Positions 56,228 through 64,000 of a stretch of 64,000 nucleotides of DNA are shown in pieces (within the stretch, counting starts at the first letter, position 1; every line of letters starts with the position of its first letter). The stretch is from Blastomussa wellsi. Taxonomy: Eukaryota; Cnidaria; Anthozoa; Scleractinia; Plerogyridae. Location: positions 5,693,458-5,757,457 of the forward strand of contig OX393570.1 of NCBI GenBank assembly GCA_947652115.1, in the 5' to 3' direction. Both the position numbers and the translations under genes were made by a program. The notes below the pieces were generated by a model that was not told the origin of the DNA, made no database searches, and saw nothing but the letters and a program-made list of their open reading frames with translations.

Positions 56228-59200
56228 ATGAGCAAGGCTGCGCGTGGTAAGGGTGCAAAGGGGAATGCAGAGGAGAAAGAGAACTTGGTAAAGTAGTTGC
56301 TATTGGATATGAGCGCATTCGGTTCTTTAAACTAAGAAGCTGTTAGCCTTTTTTTATTTTTTGCAATGTTATGTCAATCGTGCAAATTTCGTTAGGAAAG
56401 CTTAGCTACGATTCTTTTTTATGCTATATCTGTGCTAGTATGTTTCAAGATTTGGGCTTAGTCTTCGTTAATGATAACGGATGAGTATCTAATCCCGGCG
56501 GGCGACATGTGCGAGTCGGTGTATTGTCGAAGCCGGTGTCTTACGTAACCGGAGTTTGTTAAAGCAATCTGCTCACGAAAGTAAGCGATTGATCTGACGA
56601 GCTTCAAGATGAACTTAGCTGAGAACTGTTAAAGAGAGCTAGGTATCTTTGTTAAACCGGTTCGAAACCGGTAACTTCAGGAAAAGCAATCAATCGGGGA
56701 TTCGGCTGACTCACTCGCTGTCAAAGGATCTTTTTTCATTGTGGCTAGCGCTCTTAGTGCAAAACTTTTGACGACGCTAAGAGACCTTCAGCCTAAAAAG
56801 GTTTTATTTTGTTCCAGGGAGTTCATAGATTGCTAAACAAATCATTCGCTCCGACGAAGGGCTGACGCTCGAAACGTCAGCTCTTGAATTTGATAAACCA
56901 AATTACATTTTTATACAGGATTGGATGAGTCTGAGCTTGAAATTTTTTCGATTAATATTGCAGTCGATATTACATTTGCATGTGTCGGTGTGTTGGGCAC
57001 ATGAATATCACGTGGTTGACAACATGAATATCACGCGATTTATGACGTCAGTAATTAGAAGTGACCTCATCGAAATATGTCAAGTGTGGTGTTCTGACAA
57101 TTAAAAATTAAAACCTTATATACATTCGATTTTTATCTTTCGGACAGATATTAGTTTGATATTCGCTTATTTCTGAATTTTACATAAAATATTTTCTGCT
57201 GTGTTAGGCCCTTTGCACGACCCTATGCACGACCCTATGTGTTAGGCCCTATGCACGACCCAGTCACATGGTACAAAATAGCACCCTGCTGGTGAGCAAG
57301 CTATGCGCTGGGACATCCAAAACAAAGCCACTTCATGCCCCAGAGCGCAGCTTGCTCACCAGCATGGTGTTATTTTGTACCATGTGACTGGGTCGTGCAT
57401 AGGGCCTAACACAGCAGAAAATATTTCATGTAAAATTCAGGGGCATAGGGCCTATCATAAGAAATGTAACAGGCATCAAAAACGTCGAGTGAACGTCATG
57501 GAGACAAGGCTAAGACGAGGTCAGACGAGACTTTGCCATGATTTAATACCACTTATATGAAGTGAAATGCTTGCTGGCCAAATTTCTTAAAATGTTTCGT
57601 TTTATTGCCTCACTTTGCCTCAAAATGACTTTTTGTATTGGTGTTACCACGTGGACTGAAAAGGCAAAATTTTATATTAGAGACAAAAATTACGAGTTCT
57701 TAACACTATGTGAATTCAATTTTAATATCTATTGTTTAAACTCTCGCAATATTTGAAAATGTATTGATGGCCGGTGTTAAATCAGCGTCGTCTCAACTGG
57801 CCTCAACGGGGCACAGTTTAAATCAGTGTTTTATATTTAAAAGGGGAATCAAATTCTTCTATTTGGTCTCAGACGTTCTGTGTGCACACATTATTTTCAA
57901 TGTTTTCGCTGGCTTGATTGTGGCTTTTATGTATTTCAAAGTCAGTATCACATCACCTGATCTTACGTAAATATTTTTAAGTATCCTTTAACACAAGTAC
58001 TTTATCGTAGACAGGAGGGAGCCGAAGTGGAAAGAAGATAAATTTTTGAGCGGTTTCGAAGATGATAAAAAATATATTTAATGTTCATTAATAATTAAAA
58101 CATATTAACAAATTGTTTACCAGATAGGCATTTGACTCTATTAGTTTTCAGCATTAGTTTTATTTTTCTTTATTTTCTTAAGCGACTTGTGCTTGATCAT
58201 ATTATGAGGCTATTTCAGTAATGAACACAGTCAACAGACAGGTTTAGTCAAGTCCTTTCTTGTTTAGTTTGAAAGGAAAAGAAAAGTAAATAAATTAATT
58301 AATTCCCGTATCCTGCCTTATTCTTCTTTGGGACATTTTTGAACTCTGATATAAAGTTTTACAAGTTTATATTCAGAGTCTGTGTTCTGCATTTTGACTG
58401 TTGCTCGGTTAGTATTGCCGGCTATCGAGCAATCGCTGCCAATTTATTCGTTGCCTGAATTATATCGGAAAATATATGTCATGTATGAGTTTGTGCGGGT
58501 CACGTCGCCGGCATGTTGTGCTTGTCCCGTTCCAATAACTGCTCACGTGGTTTATGATTGGCAGTCATTATCGCTGCACGTGGGTTTCCACACGGTTGTG
58601 TTCCAATATGGCGGACATTACTGATTTGGAGGAGGTGTTTTGGAACTCGTTTGTTTTCTTCAAATACTTTTTTGTCTTCCTTACAGAGACTAATGTTAAG
58701 AATTGTTTTCCTTCTTAGTTTGGAAGAAGTCAGAGCTACCGTGTCGCTACTACACCCCTCGTAGATGACGGTGCGACCCCCAAAGGCAAAGATGGTGGAA
58801 AGCCGGCAAAGAAGCTTTCTAAGTGGAAAGCTAAGAAAAAGGAAAAGAAAGAAAACCTCGAAGACCTGAAGAAGGAATTAGAAATTGTAAGAAAGCACTT
58901 CGTTGCTGAGACCTTGTCTAAGTGTATTGGTAACTGAAACCCTCGTGTTTTTATTTTGTATACAGGATTGGCATACGATCTCCCAAGACGAAGTTTGCAG
59001 TCGTCTAGAAACGAACGTTGAAACGGTAGGCACAGATTTTATTTGTATCGCTGTCTGTTTTCCCTTAAAGATTTTTTTATTGTATTGGTTAGGTTGACAA
59101 ACCATTAACGATTTGTGTATTCTTGAATTGAAATCGTGTTGAGTCGAATCGCTTATGTAATTTTACTGTGAATAACCACCGATCGATGGCTTTACTACGC

Positions 59201-62200
59201 TCTATGCAAATTTTGTCGTGTTTCGAGGCATTAAAAATGTACACAAAACTGCGGTTAAACATCCCCGCTTATTATACCTTCGTGAATTTCGCTTGCCTAT
59301 GTCACTCGATTGTTGTTTTATATTAAACGGTAATTTATTTCGTTTCGATCGGTTACAACAAATTCCATAGTTTTGGTTCGATTTTGGCCGATATAATTAT
59401 GGCCTGAAATGGCTCTCTGTAAGCTTAATATATAATATTTTTGTTTTGCTCAATCAGCTCAGTAAACTTGCAAATTTCAAGTTCTTTCATTGTTATTTTT
59501 AATTGCTTTCTGTATTTCAGAGCTCCCTTATCAGCTAGCGATGTTCAAAAATTAAACATTTTATTTCTAAGGGCCGAAATGTAGAAATAATCCTAAATTG
59601 TATAAATATTGTCGAAAACTGTTCTCAATTTGCCGCGGCCTGTACATGTGGCCCGGACGGAAATTGTAATCTGTGTTGATTTCTGTATTTCCTTCCGATT
59701 CGCACGAGCGAGTCGATCGAGTGGTGTGACCCGGTCGGTACATGTTTTACGAAACGTTTAGCAAACGTGGGATTTTATTAAACTCGTATATTATTCATGG
59801 TTTCCAATCTTTGGATGTGATTTTCGATCCGTGTTAGGAAAAGCTTGTAGAAAGATCGATGCTTCCCAGAAAATATTTTGACATATTTCGTACCATTAAC
59901 TGCTTCATCAAACAAGTTCATAAAATGACCTCTTTAATTTTAATACATTTCATGAGTATAGTCTGTTGTCCTGGATGCAATTGTTGAAGCAATTTAAAAG
60001 GGTATATATCTGTACATCTGTAGATTTTTCGCTCCTCTAGCATTGAAATGTTGATTTTGTTTGGTAAGCTATTTTATTCAGTTAACAAATCCAGAGGTAT
60101 ACAGTATGTGCCTGTTTTGTTTAATTCTATATTTAGAAAATCTGATTTTCCATGTCTCAGCTGTGACTTTTGCGGGTAAAAACAAGATCTGAAGATGACA
60201 TGGTCCTTTCAACTTGAATTTGCACGTTATAATCTAAATAGTCATAGTCCATCCATTTTGGAGGTTAAGTCTTCTCAGGGGAGAATAATTCTGAAGATGC
60301 TAAAATTGAAATCAGATGACTGATGTAAAATGCATCGTGATCATTGAATTGTCTTTGTCAACAATTTGTGTACAAACAGCACTATATTAGTTCGCTAAAT
60401 CAAGAACTTAATTATAATAATGTTTGCAATGAAACAAATCCATTCATGTTTTATTCGAGTCTTGGCTTGTTTGTATGTGTTAGGTGTTCTTTTTGAAGCC
60501 CATGCAGGTGATATCAGTAATAGATACAATGCAGTAGTTGATCAAAACCATCACTTAAAATTACTTGTATCTGTTAAATAAATATAATTTGTTCTGTGAA
60601 CAACATAGGGATCTAAGGTTGTTCATCTTGAAACTGCACAATGAATATCTTAGCAATCTGCTTCAATAAATTTTCTGTTTCTAATTCTGTGACCCCTTGA
60701 CTGTGTTTATACCCTTGTAAGAGTGATGGGAAAACTGTAAACAAAAAACAATTTTTAAATGCACACCATTTGTATTCTACTACCTAAATATCAGGTTACG
60801 TACTGTAAGTTTGAAATAGCATATATCCAAGCTGCAGTATGCAGTACCTGAAGAAACTTGTGAAACATTTAAAAAAAGTTCACCTTTCATTCACATATTG
60901 TACATAGAAGAAATTTGATCTCTATAACTGTAAAAAAAAGTTTGAACTTGGCTCATCAGGAACAAAATGCTTTTCATCTTTATTGGGACCCTTTATTGCT
61001 GTTGAACTTGCAAGTGAATATTGTTATAATTACAAGAATCTGGGATTCAAAGAAATAAATGCAATAAATTGACAATAAACCAAAACATATGGTGTAGACT
61101 GAATTTTGTTACTTTTATGTTAACGTTGTTTGGATCGTTTACATTTGATTTTTCTGATCATTTTACTGTCTGCTGGCAAATACAGTGCAACCTCTATTAA
61201 GCGGCCACCATCGGGACTTTGAAAAGTGGCGCTTGATAGAGGTTGGCCGCTTAATAGAGGTAAAATATAAATTGGACAAATAATTCGGGACTTTAGAAAG
61301 TGGGCATTTAATGGAGGGTGGCCGCCTAATAGGTGGCTGCTTAATAGAGGTCGCACTGTAGCCATCCTGTAATGAAATGAACAAGCCAAATTCTGTTAGG
61401 TTCAGGTGTTTGACTATATATGGCTTGTACGTCTTCAGGGACTATCAAAAGAAAAAGCTGAGGAAATTCTCAAGCGGGATGGTCCAAATGCCTTGACTCC
61501 TCCGCCTACCACCCCAGAGTGGGTGAAGTTTTGTCGACAGTTGTTTGGCGGCTTTGCTATGCTGCTGTGGATTGGAGCTGTTCTGTGTTTTCTTGCCTAT
61601 GGCATTCTTATAGCTACAGAAGAAGAACCATCAAAAGACAATGTAAGTGATCTACATTGAATTTCTCCCCACGATCCTTCATGAACGTTTGAAGTTCAGT
61701 TCACGGACATTGATCTTGCTTTCACTGGGCTCTTCCTGTTGGCATATATTTTGTGTAGGGGAAAATTCAATATTGTCAACAAACATTCTAAATTACATGC
61801 TGTCCACAAGTTACAACATTTGTCTAATGTGGTGATTATTATGGGTTTGTTCTCTGCAGGTTTTTTTATACACTGTGCATCTACAGTTTTTAAACTTTAT
61901 ATTACTTTACTTTACTGTCTGTTTCAGTTGTATCTTGGGATTGTGTTGTCTGCTGTCGTTATTGTAACTGGAGTTTTCTCCTATTATCAGGTATGTTGTA
62001 AATGATTCTTTTAGTAACATGGAAGTACCTGATATGCAGTGACTTTGCATGGGAGCTGCGGCTGCCTAATGGTTAGTGTGCTGGACTCCAGATTGGACGG
62101 TAAAAGGGTGGTGACCAAGGGCTGCAAATAACAGAACTTTGGACATCGGACATTGGCCGACCAAAATTTATGAAATAAAATCCCAACTGTAGTCAGACAG

Positions 62201-63494
62201 ATTGTCTGGACAATTTTTCATGCCTTCGAAAAATTGAGGCAAATGTCAATGTTTTGTGTTGACAACACTTTATCAAGGAGTTGTGTAATAAGATGTCCGA
62301 CATCACTGCTGTTTAGCTAAGAAATTGCAAAGCCGGCTCACAAACAAGCTCAGCCGGCTTTTCTGACCATTGTTCCTGCAAAATTTCTTTGAGTCTTTGT
62401 TTTCTAGTGAAATTTAAGCTGATGATAAGCTCTCTTTCAGCCAGTGAAATTAGCCGGTAGCCGGCTAATCCCTGATGATTTAGTTAGACATGTGTCTTTT
62501 CACAGGAAAAAATTATTTGCAGCCCTGTGAACTATTCCCAATAGAACATTAGATACTGTTTTACAAATCCTGACTAAAACCCTGTGTTGTACTAATATTG
62601 ATCTCTTAGGAGGCCAAGAGTTCTAGAATTATGGAGAGCTTCAAGAATTTGGTTCCACAAGAGGCGCACGTCTTGCGTGGTGGCGAAAGATACACAATCA
62701 ATGCAGAGCAAGTTGTTGTTGGTGATATTATTTTTGTCAAGGGTGGTGACAGAGTACCTGCTGATCTGAGAGTAGTAGAAGCCAGAGGGTTTAAGGTGAT
62801 TAATCCTTTTAGACTAGTGTCAGTGGCTGTTGATATTTTTTTGGTGAAATCTGGACAAACTTTGGGTAAAGTTACAGTGTTTGACTGAATGAGCAAATCC
62901 AATAAATGCATTTTATAACTGAAGTTAGTTGAAGATCTGTCAAATGAGATCTTTCAAACTCAGAATTTTTGTCATTTTTCCTATAACTATAGGTGTTCAC
63001 CTCTCAAATGCACTTAACAGCTTTGGTGATAACAGTGGGCAGGCAACCTTCATGAGTGAAGTTACCACTTTCTACCAATAATAAACATTATTCCTTATTT
63101 TTTACAGGTGGACAACTCTTCCCTCACTGGTGAATCTGAGCCACAGAGCCGAGGTCCTGAGTGTACCAATGTGAATCCTCTGGAGACCAGAAACCTTGCT
63201 TTCTTCTCAACAAATGGACTGGAAGGAAACTGTATGGGTATTGCGGTTCAGACTGGAGACGACACTGTAATGGGACGTATTGCAAACCTGGCTAGTGGTC
63301 TTGGAAGTGACAAGACTCCAATCGCTATTGAAATTGAACATTTCATTCACATCATTACTGGAGTGGCTGTTTTCCTGGGTGTGTCGTTTTTCATCATTGC
63401 TTTTATTTTGAAATACTACTGGCTCGAGGCTGTTATTTTCTTAATCGGTATCATCGTGGCGAACGTACCAGAAGGACTTCTTGCAACTGTCACT
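56228..63494 (+). CDS. Na+/K+-transporting ATPase alpha subunit, 5' part (gene continues past window)
   Basis: Exons: 56228-56287, 58719-58886, 58966-59025, 61439-61642, 61928-61990, 62610-62795, 63108-63494; all junctions are phase 0 and encode 376 residues. A plasma-membrane P-type ATPase that exports 3 Na+ for 2 K+. Seen in order: Lys-rich N-terminus ([20 protein letters not shown]), [19 protein letters not shown] entering M1, M1-M2 loop [11 protein letters not shown]2 [21 protein letters not shown]-domain [10 protein letters not shown] and the dephosphorylation motif TGES, then M3 and M4 with the ion-binding [13 protein letters not shown]. The phosphorylation site DKTGT lies beyond the window. 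The M1-M2 loop has Leu where ouabain-sensitive pumps have Gln111. Start at 56228 ([12 protein letters not shown]) is one of two candidate N-termini (see 54733). Weak exon 1 donor (GTAAAG). Confidence 0.96.
56851..56912. repeat. foldback fragment, copy 3
   Basis: CGACGAAGGGCTGACGCTCG and AAACGTCAGCTCTTGAAT then GATAAACCAAATTACA match the centre and one arm end of the 25598 and 50007 elements. The opposite arm is missing. Na+/K+-ATPase intron 1. Confidence 0.75.
57173..57440. repeat. foldback element with about 100-base arms
   Basis: CTGAATTTTACATAAAATAT..CTGCTGTGTTAGGCCC mirrors GGGCCTAACACAGCAG..ATATTTCATGTAAAATTCAG; inside, CAGTCACATGGTACAAAATA and GGTGAGCAAGCT also have mirror images. The left arm has an extra duplicated GCACGACCCTAT. 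Na+/K+-ATPase intron 1. Confidence 0.9.
59026..61438. other. large intron 3 of the Na+/K+-ATPase gene
   Basis: AT-rich, no coding exon seen between VET (exon 3) and GLSKEKA (exon 4), which are contiguous in the family. Only the MITE at 61183-61358 is recognisable. Confidence 0.6.
61183..61358. mobile_element. pogo/Tigger-like MITE with TA target duplication
   Basis: Termini CAGTGCAACCTCTATTAAGC and GCTTAATAGAGGTCGCACTG are inverted, each flanked by TA (61181-61182 and 61359-61360). Interior repeats GGCCGC and TTAATAGAGG units. The CAGTG...CCTCT..TAA terminus and TA target fit Tc1/mariner-pogo type MITEs. It ends 80 bases before exon 4. Confidence 0.75.
62055..62480 (+). mobile_element. SINE head followed by dispersed repeat (copy 2)
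   Basis: CTGCGGCTGCCTAATGGTTA and GTGTGCTGGACTCCAGATTG are a tRNA-like head related to 7890. From 62326 (GCAAAGCCGGCTCACAAACA) to 62480 (AGCCGGTAGCCGGCTAAT) is the reverse complement of 7957-8112. Na+/K+-ATPase intron 5. Confidence 0.65.
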
Positions 63495-64000
63495 GTAAGT
63501 ATTGTAAGAACTTGCCTGGGTTTTTCTTAACAGACAGCCCTGCCAAGTATAGTCAGAGCTGACAGGGGTTTCAATAAAATTTAAAGTACACAGCTGGTTT
63601 GATTAGAGTAATCAACTGTTTGAAAGAATCTTTCTTTAATTTATTTAGCCGATTTCCATGAGCAAAGTAGTGTGAAGTAGCTAACACTTTTCGTTGGTGG
63701 ACAGTGCTTAGTGAAAGTACTGAGGGTGCTGTATGGTTTTGCAAGTTAAGCAGTTACAAAGGATTCACATCACTAATTGTGAAATAATATCATGCTTACA
63801 TTAAACTTTATTATTCTCCAATTTATAGAATTAAATAGCAATGCAATTATTACCTATTGTAACTAATTCCTTTGGGGAAAAAATGTCGAAAATTTTCGAA
63901 ACTGCGGGGAGTGGATGGGGGGCGGGGGGGGGGGGACTGCATTTTTCTTCAGTTTGCACTCTCCTGTCAGTTGCAAAATAAAAGGACATAAAACACACTG
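63495..64000. other. intron 7 of the Na+/K+-ATPase gene, to window end
   Basis: Starts with a good donor (ACT|GTAAGT). Contains a poly-G run at about 63914-63933 and no exon; the next exon should begin with the residues leading to the DKTGT site. Confidence 0.6.

Noticed and set aside
1..64000. CRISPR arrays, operons or prophage
   Set aside because: The sequence is eukaryotic; no spaced direct-repeat array and no bacterial-style gene packing were seen.

Overview
The window is nuclear DNA from an animal: genes are split by introns with GT-AG borders, there is abundant transposable-element debris, and the conserved proteins are metazoan. Small compact introns, tRNA-headed SINEs, KIAA1958-like Crypton recombinase fragments and very many short palindromic (foldback/MITE) elements make an anthozoan cnidarian, probably a stony coral, my best guess; that identity is inference, not proof.

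Layout. (1) 968-10130, minus strand: a complete eIF3 subunit F gene in 8 coding exons, all splice phases reconciled; its introns carry a LINE fragment, SINEs and palindromes. (2) 11475-13184, minus strand: a small three-exon gene for a secreted 103-residue protein built on an RR[D/E]x tetrapeptide repeat, with TATA box and polyA signal; I do not recognise the family. (3) 13.5-19.6 kb: no convincing gene, but stacked tandem duplications and a dispersed repeat family. (4) 21226-22842, minus: an intronless 538-residue multi-pass membrane protein of unknown family. (5) 24076-26091, minus: a broken piggyBac transposase gene interrupted by a foldback element. (6) 26.4-29.65 kb: two inverted copies of one repeat enclosing the remnant of a Crypton-like tyrosine recombinase. 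(7) 31.4-38.05 kb, plus: a tentative multi-exon gene for an uncharacterised low-complexity/coiled-coil protein. (8) 43877-49033, plus: a complete tektin-4-like gene (479 residues), with three RFX X-box motifs in its neighbourhood. (9) 54733 to beyond 63494, plus: the 5' part of a Na+/K+-ATPase alpha-subunit gene, with two candidate alternative first exons; the gene runs off the window.

The genes do not form a pathway: a translation factor, a ciliary structural protein, an ion pump and three uncharacterised proteins lie independently in a repeat-rich background. The most notable points are the RRxY secreted protein gene, the alternative N-termini and the glutamine-to-leucine change at the ouabain-site position of the Na+/K+-ATPase, the X-box cluster near the tektin gene, the TTAA-flanked MITE family (one copy abuts the stop codon of the membrane-protein gene), and the clean insertion of a foldback element into a piggyBac gene. 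All gene models are by eye from reading frame, splice signals and remembered family sequence; no search was run.
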